A stretch of 64,000 bases of DNA, from positions 248,001 to 312,000 of the forward strand of contig NZ_UYZY01000006.1 in the NCBI RefSeq assembly GCF_900626075.1, given 5' to 3'. The DNA comes from Clostridium transplantifaecale (lineage in GTDB: Bacteria > Bacillota > Clostridia > Lachnospirales > Lachnospiraceae). Made by a program: the position numbers and the translations under genes. Every line of letters begins with the position of its first letter. The first letter of the stretch is position 1. The notes below the pieces were generated by a model. The model worked only from the letters and a program-made list of their open reading frames with translations, did no database searches and had not been told where the DNA came from. This document shows, in pieces, positions 25,114 through 33,850 of the stretch.

Positions 25114-26451
25114 TTAATACAGGAACATCACAACCGGAGTAGCCAATATCAATGAGAAAACCACCCTCTCCGCCCAGATAATCACAAGATCCTTAACACT
25201 GAGCTTGATGTCCGTTCCTAGAATACATGGAATTGATGCGGAGAAGAATAAAATCTCGGCTACGCACACAATTGCGATTACGCCCTGTGCCAGAGGTGAA
25301 CCCGCGGCCACGATATTGGCCGGGAGGAACATCTCGGCGAGGCTGATGGCGCAGCCCTTGGCTACCATCATTGCCTCCGGGCCAAAGCCCAGAATCATTG
25401 TGAATGGGAGGAAGATGTATCCCATGATGTCAAAGAGCGGCGTGTACTCTGCCAGAAGCAGGCCGAGGAAACCGATGGACATCAGGGTCGGACCGATATT
25501 TAAGGCAAGGTTGATACCGTCCTTGAAGTTCTTAATCAGGCCTTCCACGAATCCCGGCGCCTTAGAGCATGCCTCAAGGCCTTCGTTCAGCGCGGTGGAA
25601 AAAAGCTTGCCTTTTTCTACGACAGGCTCTTTTACTACTTCCATCCCCTCGTAGCCGAGATCAGGCTTTTTGTTCAGAGGATAGATTCTCGTCGTGATGG
25701 CGGTTACCAGGAAAGTGATGATCAGGGTGGACCAGAAATAGAGGTTCCATTTGTCCATCAGTCCCAGGGTCTTAGCTACAACAACCATGAAGGTGGCCGA
25801 TACGGTGGAAAATCCCGTTGCAATGATGCTCGCTTCTTTCTGGGAATAGAATCCCTCTTTATATACTCTGTTGGTAATCAGAAGTCCTACGGAATAGCTT
25901 CCCACGAAGGAGGCAACCGCATCGATTGCGGAACGGCCCGGGGTCTTCCACAGCGGGCGCATAACCGGCTTCATGAATACTCCGATGAACTCCATCAGCC
26001 CGTAGTTAATCAGGAACGCCAGGAAAATGGCCCCGATCGGCACAAGGGAGGTTACCGGCACAACCACTTTGTTGAAAACAAAAGGAAGCATATCCGGATC
26101 ATGGAATCTGGCGGGGCCAAACCCGAAGATAGCCATGATGACGACGCCGATGCCAATTACCTTGAAGATGGAGAAAACCGTTGTTACCGTATCCTTATTC
26201 CAGGTTCCCCTCACAAATGGAAGGACTGCTCCGATAACGACAATCAGCCCGCCGTAGACCGATCCGAAATTCGGGATGCTTCTGATTGCCGTAACAATAT
26301 GGTCAATCGGGATGGATTTGGTTCCGTTTATGGTAACGGAAATAAAGAACATAAAAATACCGATTGCGTTTAAAAGTAAAAATTTTGTTATATTACTGCC
26401 CGACTTTGCCGTTGCACTGCCCTTTGATTTTACTGCAGCCGTTTCTGACAT
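25114..26451 (-). CDS. YjiH-family Gate-domain membrane protein
   Basis: 445 aa, full-length YjiH-type protein with about ten to eleven membrane segments and two Gate-like repeats. Recognisable parts are the N-terminal LLNAIGIFMFFISVTINGTKSIP, the PGRSAIDAVASFVGSYSVGLL segment about residue 168, and GFSTVSATFMVVVAKTLG. The family has no firmly assigned substrate; it is often near amidohydrolases or peptidases. It lies 33 bp after the secreted nitrilase-like lipoprotein on the same strand, so uptake of the product released by that enzyme is a reasonable inference. Start ATG with a GGGGG site. Confidence 0.82.
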   Translation of the reverse strand: MSETAAVKSKGSATAKSGSNITKFLLLNAIGIFMFFISVTINGTKSIPIDHIVTAIRSIPNFGSVYGGLIVVIGAVLPFVRGTWNKDTVTTVFSIFKVIGIGVVIMAIFGFGPARFHDPDMLPFVFNKVVVPVTSLVPIGAIFLAFLINYGLMEFIGVFMKPVMRPLWKTPGRSAIDAVASFVGSYSVGLLITNRVYKEGFYSQKEASIIATGFSTVSATFMVVVAKTLGLMDKWNLYFWSTLIITFLVTAITTRIYPLNKKPDLGYEGMEVVKEPVVEKGKLFSTALNEGLEACSKAPGFVEGLIKNFKDGINLALNIGPTLMSIGFLGLLLAEYTPLFDIMGYIFLPFTMILGFGPEAMMVAKGCAISLAEMFLPANIVAAGSPLAQGVIAIVCVAEILFFSASIPCILGTDIKLSVKDLVIIWAERVVFSLILATPVVMFLY

Positions 26452-26484
26452 GAAAGATACCCCCTTGAATATTATTCTGTTTGT

Positions 26485-27714
26485 TTATTTTCCGCTTCCC
26501 TGGATGCTCTTCATCTTCTCATCCATCAGTTTGTCCTGTTCCGCCTGCATTTCCTGGCTCAGTTCTCTTGGCATCGTGCTCATGCCGATCTCCGAAACGC
26601 GGTTATCATACTCTGTTCTGTCCAGAGTCAGCTCCGGCCAGCCCTCATATACGGGCGCCTCTGCAACACGGCCCGCATATGGATACTGCAGGTTAAATTT
26701 GCGCAGGGAATTCAGGTGCTGATCCTGTCCGTAAAGACGTTTTTCGGTAACTCTTGCAAAGTCAAGCGTCGTTGTATATGTCATTTCCGTGGAGTCACAT
26801 TTATAAATGACCTGTCCCTCCGGATCCACAATGGTGGAATTGCCGCAAGGCCCGTTTACGCCGTTGGTCCATATGTAATAGCACTCATTTTCCAGCGCCC
26901 TTGCCCTCGGAATGACATCGGGGATGAAATCATATTCGGCCGGATCGTAGGACGGCGTCAGTATCAGTTCAGCTCCTTCCAGGGCCAGCGTACGGGAAAT
27001 CTCCGGGAAGAACTGATCGTAGCAGATCTGAAGTCCAACCGTAACGTCTTTTTCCGGTATATAGAAAGTGCAGTAATCAGAGCTGCTGCTTGGAGTGTTG
27101 GACTCTACCGGATAGTATGGAGCTTTCTTTCTGTAGACATCAATTAATTCTCCATCGGGTCCGAATACCGGACAGGTGTTATACGTTTCACCTTCCGGCA
27201 GATCGTCTGAAATCTCGCGGAACGTTCCAGGTACAAAGTAAATACCGTACTTTTTGGCGATTGCACCCAGATAGTCGATAAAATCACTGTCCATCCTCTG
27301 CGGAGTGAAACCAAGGCCGTCCTCCACTCCCACGACAAGTTCGGGACGGAGGGTTCCGTACATCAGGCCGTCAACCGTGTCGCTTAAATACTGCAGGCTC
27401 TCCGCCGTGTCAAGCATCGGCATCTGGATGACGGATACGTTCAGTTTCCGGTTCGGCAGAAGCACTTCCCCCTCCTTCGCCTCCGCTGACGCCGTGTTTT
27501 TCTCTGTTTTCACCTGGGAGGCCGTATCTCCGGCGTCCGTTTTGCCGTCCTCAGCTTTTGTTTCCTCTGCTTTTGTTTCTGCTGCGTTTGTGGCCGCTTC
27601 AGTCTGCGCCTGCTGCCCGCCCTGGTTCTGCGTTCCGCATCCGGCCAGAAGTGAAGCGGTCATGACTGCCCCTAATACCCCTGCCAATACTTTCGTTTTC
27701 ATGCTGCGTCTCAT
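26485..27714 (-). CDS. Secreted carbon-nitrogen hydrolase (nitrilase superfamily) lipoprotein
   Basis: 409 aa. A lipoprotein signal peptide ends in SLLAGC (Cys about 27), followed by a low-complexity Ala/Glu/Lys/Thr linker to about residue 85. The rest is a nitrilase-superfamily domain: a Glu near GVEDGLG or GTFREIS, Lys in VYRKKAPYYP and the nucleophile Cys in VGLQICYDQFFPEISR. The family hydrolyses amides or nitriles; an extracellular, membrane-anchored member is unusual because most are cytoplasmic. I chose the ATG at 27714 (AAAGGGG site); a frame 15 codons longer would disrupt the signal peptide. Substrate unknown; neighbours suggest gamma-glutamyl or other amides. Confidence 0.85.
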   Translation of the reverse strand: MRRSMKTKVLAGVLGAVMTASLLAGCGTQNQGGQQAQTEAATNAAETKAEETKAEDGKTDAGDTASQVKTEKNTASAEAKEGEVLLPNRKLNVSVIQMPMLDTAESLQYLSDTVDGLMYGTLRPELVVGVEDGLGFTPQRMDSDFIDYLGAIAKKYGIYFVPGTFREISDDLPEGETYNTCPVFGPDGELIDVYRKKAPYYPVESNTPSSSSDYCTFYIPEKDVTVGLQICYDQFFPEISRTLALEGAELILTPSYDPAEYDFIPDVIPRARALENECYYIWTNGVNGPCGNSTIVDPEGQVIYKCDSTEMTYTTTLDFARVTEKRLYGQDQHLNSLRKFNLQYPYAGRVAEAPVYEGWPELTLDRTEYDNRVSEIGMSTMPRELSQEMQAEQDKLMDEKMKSIQGSGK

Positions 27715-27805
27715 AATAAATACCCCTTTCTTTTTTCTCTGGTATTTATTATCCCTCATATAGCAGAAGCAAAGTCAACCGCGTATTTTAACGTTTTTCG
27801 AAAAG

Positions 27806-27831
27806 AAAAAGCCCCGGGTTACGGGGCTTTT
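27806..27831 (-). terminator. Terminator after gamma-glutamyltransferase
   Basis: AAAAGCCCC loop GGGGCTTTT, between the ends of the two transcription units on the minus strand. The 114 bp between it and the ggt stop hold three near-direct repeats of ATTCTTTATTTC. Confidence 0.85.
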
Positions 27832-27944
27832 AAGGTTATAGCCGGAATAAGGTTTTTGTTAAAGTGATGTTACAGTTTTTTAATTGCCATTCTTCCTATT
27901 CTTTATTTCTATTCTTTATTTCCATTCTTTTTTTACATTCTCTG

Positions 27945-29672
27945 TTACGGTTCAAAACACAATCCGTCGATGGCCACGGTTCCGTCTTTCGTGAGAACTC
28001 CGCCCCCGCCGTCTACCCGGCTCGTTCCGCCCGGGAAGAGCTGGCCGTCCTTCTTCATAATGCCGTTCGGCATAACGAGAAGCACTCCAAAATCGGACGT
28101 TCCAATTACTTTGTGGCCCTTTTCCTCCAGGAGTTTTACCGTGTCAGGAGAGAATCCTTCCTCCAGTTCCAGGCCCTGATCCTTTGTCAGGCAGCACATA
28201 TGGGGCGTTTTTACCGCAGAATCCATCATCATGCCGTAATCCAGCGTATTGATAATCAACTGAAGCGTGCTGGTAATAATTCTTGGGCCTCCGGCGCTGC
28301 CCACGGCCAGAACCGGCTCCTGATCTTTCAGGACAATAGTAGGAGACATACTGGAAAGCGGAGTCTTTCCGGGACGCACCGCATTAGCCATGCCGTAGGC
28401 AAGCCCCTGTGTCGTCCTGACTCCGGCCTTCGGGCTGAAGTCGGCCATGGTGTTGTTCATGATAAATCCCCTGCCCGGGATTACGACGCCGCAGCCCCAC
28501 CAGTTACGGATTGTCTGGGTCTGCACAAATACGTTACCCTCTTTATCCATGACCGAGAAATGGGAGGTACAGCCCCTGTACTCTTTTGCTTCAATTCCAT
28601 CCGTCGGGGCAAATTCCTTCGCCTCATTCATATCAATTTTGGCTGCCAGTTCCTCCGCGTATTCCTTGGAAATGATCTTTTCAACCTGTACTTCCACAAA
28701 ATCCGGGTCACCCATAGCCACAGAGCGGTCTGCAAACATCAGTTTCATCGTCTCAGCCAGCACATGGGTGCTGTCCGCTGAATGGAATCCCATTCCCTTT
28801 AAATCAAAATGCTCCAAAATATTTAACATCTGTATAATGTGGCTTCCGCCGGAGGACGGCGGCGCCATGGATACCACGTCATAGCCTCTGTATGTGCCTC
28901 TTACCGGCTTCCTCTCGATCGGCGCGCATTTTTCCAGATCCTCTTTTACAAGGACGCCTTTGTGTTTCTGTACATGCGCCACCATATCGTCGGCAACCGG
29001 GCCGTTGTAGAACCAGTCCACACCGTGCTCCGCCACGCCTTCCATCGTATCGGCCAGATCGGGGTTTGTGATAATCTCGCCAAACTCCCTCGGCTTTCCT
29101 CCGTTCAGGTAAAGCTCGGCAAAACCTGCATACTCCGCCTTGTTATGCTCGGCCTCCGGTGTATTGGAGATCCTTGCATAAGCAAAGCCGCACTTAAAAC
29201 CTTCACGGCACAGACGGATGGCCGGTCCGGAGACATCTTTCCATGTCATGGTCCCGTATTTCTTGAGCACATTGTCCATAGCGCGGTAGAAAGCCGGTAC
29301 GGCTACGGCCCTGCCGGAAAATTCGGTCAGGTTTAAATCCACCTCGCCGTTTTCATCCAGGAACATGTCCTGCCATGCATTAATCGGCGCCACTCCTCTG
29401 GCATCCACGGCAAAAAATTCATTCGATTCTTTGTGGTATACGATATGGAAACAGCCTCCGCCGATGCCGCTGTGGTAAGGCTCCACAACTCCCAGGACCA
29501 GGGACACCGCAACGGCTGCGTCGATGGCGTTTCCTCCCTTTTTCATCATTTCAAGCCCCGCCGACGCGGCATAGGGGTTATTGCAGCTCACTGCCCCCTC
29601 CGTGCCGGATACATGCGGCTTATACATTGCTATTTCAGATACTTCCCTTCCAAGATATGGTCTGTTTGGCAT
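27945..29672 (-). CDS. ggt: Gamma-glutamyltransferase, cytoplasmic form
   Basis: 575 aa, one chain encoding large and small subunits. The family autocleaves before a Thr nucleophile; here the site reads YRGCTSHFSVMDKEGN (Thr about 357), a variant of the common TTHFS. Other motifs are GGNAIDAAVAVSLVLGVVEP, GIGGGCF, MAPPSSGGSHIIQMLN and the small-subunit GSAGGPRIITSTLQ. It hydrolyses or transfers gamma-glutamyl groups from glutathione or gamma-glutamyl amino acids. There is no signal peptide, unlike the periplasmic or secreted enzymes, so the substrate must be imported, plausibly by the adjacent symporter whose gene lies 38 bp upstream. Confidence 0.93.
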   Translation of the reverse strand: MPNRPYLGREVSEIAMYKPHVSGTEGAVSCNNPYAASAGLEMMKKGGNAIDAAVAVSLVLGVVEPYHSGIGGGCFHIVYHKESNEFFAVDARGVAPINAWQDMFLDENGEVDLNLTEFSGRAVAVPAFYRAMDNVLKKYGTMTWKDVSGPAIRLCREGFKCGFAYARISNTPEAEHNKAEYAGFAELYLNGGKPREFGEIITNPDLADTMEGVAEHGVDWFYNGPVADDMVAHVQKHKGVLVKEDLEKCAPIERKPVRGTYRGYDVVSMAPPSSGGSHIIQMLNILEHFDLKGMGFHSADSTHVLAETMKLMFADRSVAMGDPDFVEVQVEKIISKEYAEELAAKIDMNEAKEFAPTDGIEAKEYRGCTSHFSVMDKEGNVFVQTQTIRNWWGCGVVIPGRGFIMNNTMADFSPKAGVRTTQGLAYGMANAVRPGKTPLSSMSPTIVLKDQEPVLAVGSAGGPRIITSTLQLIINTLDYGMMMDSAVKTPHMCCLTKDQGLELEEGFSPDTVKLLEEKGHKVIGTSDFGVLLVMPNGIMKKDGQLFPGGTSRVDGGGGVLTKDGTVAIDGLCFEP

Positions 29673-29710
29673 AATTCATTTCTCCTTTCTTTTTTAACTG
29701 AACTGCCTTT

Positions 29711-31099
29711 TTACTGTGTTTTCACCGCATCCTCTTTGGAGGTCAGAAGCGTTACAATAATTCCCACGGTGTAGCTGGCGATAATAACCGGATATACGAT
29801 ATTAAGCTTTGCATTCAGTCCCAGAATCACCCAGGTTATGGCTACGATAATTCCAACTGCCGCGCTGGCCGTGGCTGCTTTGGAGTTCACCTTTTTCCAG
29901 AGGATACCGATGATAACGCAGAAGCTGAACGGAGCCGTAACGCTGTAGGTCAGGGTCAGGAACAAGTCAGTCAGCTGCGCAGACGGAATCAGGAACCCCG
30001 GAATCAGTGTAAAGAATGCCAGAATGATGGTTCCCCAGCGGGATACATTCAGGATCTGTTTGTCGGATGCCTTTGTGTTAATCTGGTTCTTATAAATGTT
30101 CGTGAGGATTGTTCCGGTCGCCATCATCATGGTTGCCATTGTTGCGGCAATAATCATGGTGCAGACTGCGAAAATGACTCCTGCATAGAGCGGGGAGCTG
30201 AATTCTTTAATGGTCCAGGCGAATGCCGTGGCTCCGTCACCCAGGCCGTCGTTGGCGGCACGGCCCATCATACCGATCATGGCTGTCAAAATACAGATAG
30301 GAGCCGCGAAAATGTAACCGATAATACATCCGTTCCGTCCTGCTTTCGCATCCTTTGCCGCCAGAACCGGCTGAAGCACCGACTGCATAACCGCCGAGCT
30401 CAGGGCGCCTCCGACCGCCCAGGCAAATATCTGCTGTTTCGGCATGGCGGGAACAATCAGTTTATCATAATCTTTTGGAAGCTGGGCAATCAGACCTGCG
30501 TATCCACCAAATCCGGCCAGATTTTTAACCACGAATATAATCAGCAGCACGTAAGTGGAAATGCAGACGATACGCCCGATGGCGGACGAACCCTTCATGC
30601 CGGCAAATCCTGTATACACGGCCGCAATTGTAACGCCGCAGACCATAGCTGCCGCAGAGTTGAATCCGGGAATAACAATCTGGATAATGGAAGCAATGGT
30701 TTTAAGCTGAATCGGAATGTAGATACATCCGAATACCACCCAGATATAGGACTGGATTCTGGCTAACGGAGTCGAATATCTCCTGGCCAGGAAATCGGGA
30801 AGGGCCTCGCTGACCATATTCTGGCGGAGCACCTTGGACAATACTCCCACCAGCAGAAAATACAGACCTCCCGCTATGGAATACCAGCATCCGGCAATAC
30901 CCATCGTGTAACCGTTCTGTGCCGCGCCCACGATGCTCATGCCGCCTATCTGCCAGGCTCCGAGAACGGCTCCGATAGCGAACGCCCCCATCGTCTTATC
31001 GCCGCCGGACCACTGGTTGGCGCTGGTAATTTTAGTTCCCGCATAGATTCCTACTCCGATAATTAATGTAAATGTGATAATCCATGTTGCTACTAACAT
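29711..31099 (-). CDS. Sodium:solute symporter (SSS family)
   Basis: 462 aa with about twelve to thirteen membrane segments and an SSS-type core (GAFAIGAVLGAWQIGGMSIV; GGLYFLLVGVLSKVLRQNMV; YSTPLARIQSYIWVVFGCIY). The start is ATG 31099, with GAGGAGG ideally spaced. Na+-driven uptake of a small organic solute is expected; co-location with cytoplasmic gamma-glutamyltransferase suggests a gamma-glutamyl compound or a related amino acid derivative. It lies downstream of the AraC gene and upstream of ggt in one direction. Confidence 0.88.
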   Translation of the reverse strand: MLVATWIITFTLIIGVGIYAGTKITSANQWSGGDKTMGAFAIGAVLGAWQIGGMSIVGAAQNGYTMGIAGCWYSIAGGLYFLLVGVLSKVLRQNMVSEALPDFLARRYSTPLARIQSYIWVVFGCIYIPIQLKTIASIIQIVIPGFNSAAAMVCGVTIAAVYTGFAGMKGSSAIGRIVCISTYVLLIIFVVKNLAGFGGYAGLIAQLPKDYDKLIVPAMPKQQIFAWAVGGALSSAVMQSVLQPVLAAKDAKAGRNGCIIGYIFAAPICILTAMIGMMGRAANDGLGDGATAFAWTIKEFSSPLYAGVIFAVCTMIIAATMATMMMATGTILTNIYKNQINTKASDKQILNVSRWGTIILAFFTLIPGFLIPSAQLTDLFLTLTYSVTAPFSFCVIIGILWKKVNSKAATASAAVGIIVAITWVILGLNAKLNIVYPVIIASYTVGIIVTLLTSKEDAVKTQ

Positions 31100-31150
31100 A
31101 TAACGACCTCCTCTTCTCTCCTTCATACCGGTGTATCAAAAGGATACACC

Positions 31151-31999
31151 CTAACATGTTATCTTCCCCGTAACCTGCCCGCTCTGCAGCCGTTTCAAAT
31201 ATTCTCCCGGACATAACCCCGTCATCTTCCGGAAAATTCTGTTAAAATGGGACTGATCATAAAAATCCATCTGGTGGGACATCTCCGTCAGCGAGCCTCC
31301 TTTGCTCTGTGACATCTGCCGGATGGCGCTTTGCAGGCATATCTGAAGGTTCAGCTGCTTCGGCGTGATTCCCACATTTTTGAGAACCAGTTTTTGAAGC
31401 GTTCTGGCCGTGTAGCCATAGCATTCCTCCAGCTCCTTCATCCGTACGGAACGGTTTCTCTGCATCATATAGTGTGCGATAGATACCGCCATCTTTTCCT
31501 CGTTTTCCCTTCTTTCCCCCTTCTTCTCCTGACACTGGGCCAGAAACCGGCCCAGCAGCATAAAATGCTCTTTCTCACTGTCCACCGCATTGATATTCTC
31601 CACCATCGGCATAGCCCACGGGAACACATCCCCCAGTTTCAGCCCTTCAGGCGGCACCTCATCGGCCGGGATTCCGGTGGCGCATGTAAAGCTGCCCGGA
31701 ACGAACTGTACCATCAGCGCCTTTTCAATTCCGTACATCGGTATTTCCTTCTTCTCCGGCAGTACCCCGAACACATAGGCCGAAGCTTCTTTTTCCTGAA
31801 CCGAGAATACCAGCCCCAACTGACCTACGCCCGGTATGCAGTTTAACCCGGTGCACCCCTGGTTCACATTGTAGCGCAGTACTCTGAGTTCAAAATCCTC
31901 CGTTCTCAGCAGTGAATTTTCTCTCTGTTTCGTCACCTCCCAAAATGGCTGCTGAGAGAAAAAATTCGTTTTTTCGCCCATCGCTTCTGTCATTTTCAT
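31151..31999 (-). CDS. AraC-family transcriptional regulator
   Basis: 282 aa from ATG 31999 (GGGGGC site). The C-terminal AraC double helix-turn-helix is clear: YGYTARTLQKLVLKNVGITPKQL, then LTEMSHQMDFYDQSHFNRIFRKMTGLCPGEYL, the latter being the classic signature. The N-terminal ~180 residues are a cupin-type sensor domain (FVPGSFTCATGIPADEVPPEG). It is the first gene before the symporter and ggt, so activation of that operon by the imported substrate is likely. A frame extending 73 codons upstream lacks a ribosome-binding site. Confidence 0.88.
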   Translation of the reverse strand: MKMTEAMGEKTNFFSQQPFWEVTKQRENSLLRTEDFELRVLRYNVNQGCTGLNCIPGVGQLGLVFSVQEKEASAYVFGVLPEKKEIPMYGIEKALMVQFVPGSFTCATGIPADEVPPEGLKLGDVFPWAMPMVENINAVDSEKEHFMLLGRFLAQCQEKKGERRENEEKMAVSIAHYMMQRNRSVRMKELEECYGYTARTLQKLVLKNVGITPKQLNLQICLQSAIRQMSQSKGGSLTEMSHQMDFYDQSHFNRIFRKMTGLCPGEYLKRLQSGQVTGKITC

Positions 32000-32214
32000 T
32001 ACAGCCCCCTTTTCCATGATTTTAACAATTCGTTTTATGTTACAATAGGAAAAATCGGAAATCTTGTCATATTTCATAAGGGATTTCCATAAAAAGGAAA
32101 ACCGTGCCCCTATCTCGGCTTGTCCTCTTATACAACTGCACGCCAAGGCAGCCGGGAATCTCCCTGCTGCCTTTTTTTCTGCTATTTGATACGGATACTG
32201 TGAATTATATATTG

Positions 32215-32571
32215 TCATTCTACGGTGTCAGACGCTACGATATTGACTCCGCTTCCGCAGATATTTTCCACAATCACGTCATAACGTTTAACCGGAACGC
32301 TCACCGATGTCTCCTTAAGGACATCCATGCAGGAAACCAGCAGTTCCCTGGGAACCGGTTTCTCGGAGCGCACCGGGAGGAGGGGCTGCTCCCCGCCCGT
32401 AAGCTTTACCGTGCTGGTCAGTATTCTTACCGGATGGGCAAACTCCTGCTTTCCGTATTCCTCACCCCTTCTGCAGGTATATCCTTCTATCGATTCAATC
32501 CTGTCGCCTTCGCCGGTCACCGTGATATGGCAGCCCAACGGGCAGATTGTGCAGATAATCTCTTTTTTCAT
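32215..32571 (-). CDS. DUF1667 protein of the anaerobic glycerol-3-phosphate dehydrogenase locus
   Basis: 118 aa. The N-terminal MKKEIICTICPLGCHITVTG has Cys pairs (CTICPLGC), and a further Cys (YTCRRGEEYG) follows, features of DUF1667 proteins that accompany GlpA/GlpB-type oxidoreductases in Firmicutes. An iron-sulfur role, perhaps replacing the electron-transfer subunit GlpC, is inferred from the cysteines. It starts 4 bp after the preceding FAD oxidoreductase stop and is the last gene of the unit. Confidence 0.85.
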   Translation of the reverse strand: MKKEIICTICPLGCHITVTGEGDRIESIEGYTCRRGEEYGKQEFAHPVRILTSTVKLTGGEQPLLPVRSEKPVPRELLVSCMDVLKETSVSVPVKRYDVIVENICGSGVNIVASDTVE

Positions 32572-32575
32572 CGTT

Positions 32576-33841
32576 TTACGCCTCCTGTCCCACTGCTTCT
32601 ACCGTGACATCATCCCCTGTTATCTCCGATGTTTTTATATCCACATGGCACATCTCACCGGGATTAACGCGCATTTCCTTTTTATGGGACAGAATGCTGC
32701 CACCTGATTTTGTAATGAGCGTCACATTTTGATCCGGAGCCGTCACCCGGAAAAAGAGACGGACCGTCTCGTCCTCCTCAGCCACCCTCACCTTGTGCGG
32801 GCAGAGATAACGCACATTGGCTCCCGGAACGGCTATGACTTCTTTCACTGCTTCCGGCAGTTCCCCTTTTGCATAGCGGGCCGCATATTTTCCCGCGTTC
32901 ATGCTCTCCACGGTCACATTGTCCACCAAATCATTTACATGGACCACATTTCCGCAAGCAAACAGGTTTTCCTCCGAAGTTTGCATATACTGATTAACCA
33001 CCGGTCCGTTCGTGACCGGGGAAATAGCGATTTGTGCCTTTCTGCTCAGCTCATTCTCCGGAATCAGCCCTACGGACAGGAGCAGTGTGTCACAGGCTAT
33101 GTACTCTTCCGTCTCCCGGAGAGGTTTTTTATTCTCATCCACTGCGGCTACGAAAACGCCTTCCACTCTCTCATTGCCTGCAATCCGGGTCACGGTATGG
33201 GACAGTTTGAGCGGTATCCCAAAATCGTCGAGACACTGCACCTTATTTCTTGTCAGTCCGGCCAGATAGTCCTGCAGTTCCACCACTGCCAGAACCTTGG
33301 CTCCCTCCAGCGTCATCCTTCTCGCCATAATCATTCCTATATCACCGGAACCCAGAATTACGATGTTTTTTCCCACCACCGCGTTCTGGCGGTTAATCAG
33401 GCGCTGGGCGGCGCCGGCCGTGTAAACTCCCGCCGGCCTGGTTCCCGGAATCATAATACCTGCTCTTGTTCTCTCACGGCAGCCCATAGCGAGCACGATG
33501 CTCTTAGACGTCACCCTCGTCATGCCGTATTCGGAGTTAACGCAGATTACCGCATTTTCTTCGGGGAGCACCTCCAGGACCATGGAGTTTAACAACGCCT
33601 CTGCCCCCAGCTCCAAGGCCTCCTCCTTAAAACGTCCCGCATACTCCGGTCCCGTTAATTCCTGATTGAAATAAGTCAGGCCAAATCCCGGATGGATGCA
33701 CTGCTGCAGAATGCCGCCAAGCTTTTCATCTCTCTCTATAATCAATACCTTTCCTGCTCCCTCTTTCTTGGCAGCCACCGCTGCGGACAGGCCGGCTGGG
33801 CCGCCGCCAATAATCACCACGTCACAAGCAATTTCGTACAT
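32576..33841 (-). CDS. FAD/NAD(P)-dependent oxidoreductase, glp locus
   Basis: 421 aa, pyridine-nucleotide-disulfide oxidoreductase type: FAD-binding VVIIGGGPAGLSAAVAAKKEG at the N-terminus, NAD-binding NIVILGSGDIGMIMARRM about 165 and a C-terminal FAD motif FACGNVVHVNDL about 302. In clostridial glp loci such proteins sit between the GlpA-like dehydrogenase and DUF1667 and are thought to pass electrons from glycerol-3-phosphate oxidation to NAD or another carrier. Gene spacing of 9 bp upstream and 4 bp downstream indicates an operon. Confidence 0.87.
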   Translation of the reverse strand: MYEIACDVVIIGGGPAGLSAAVAAKKEGAGKVLIIERDEKLGGILQQCIHPGFGLTYFNQELTGPEYAGRFKEEALELGAEALLNSMVLEVLPEENAVICVNSEYGMTRVTSKSIVLAMGCRERTRAGIMIPGTRPAGVYTAGAAQRLINRQNAVVGKNIVILGSGDIGMIMARRMTLEGAKVLAVVELQDYLAGLTRNKVQCLDDFGIPLKLSHTVTRIAGNERVEGVFVAAVDENKKPLRETEEYIACDTLLLSVGLIPENELSRKAQIAISPVTNGPVVNQYMQTSEENLFACGNVVHVNDLVDNVTVESMNAGKYAARYAKGELPEAVKEVIAVPGANVRYLCPHKVRVAEEDETVRLFFRVTAPDQNVTLITKSGGSILSHKKEMRVNPGEMCHVDIKTSEITGDDVTVEAVGQEA

Positions 33842-33850
33842 CTCGTCCTC

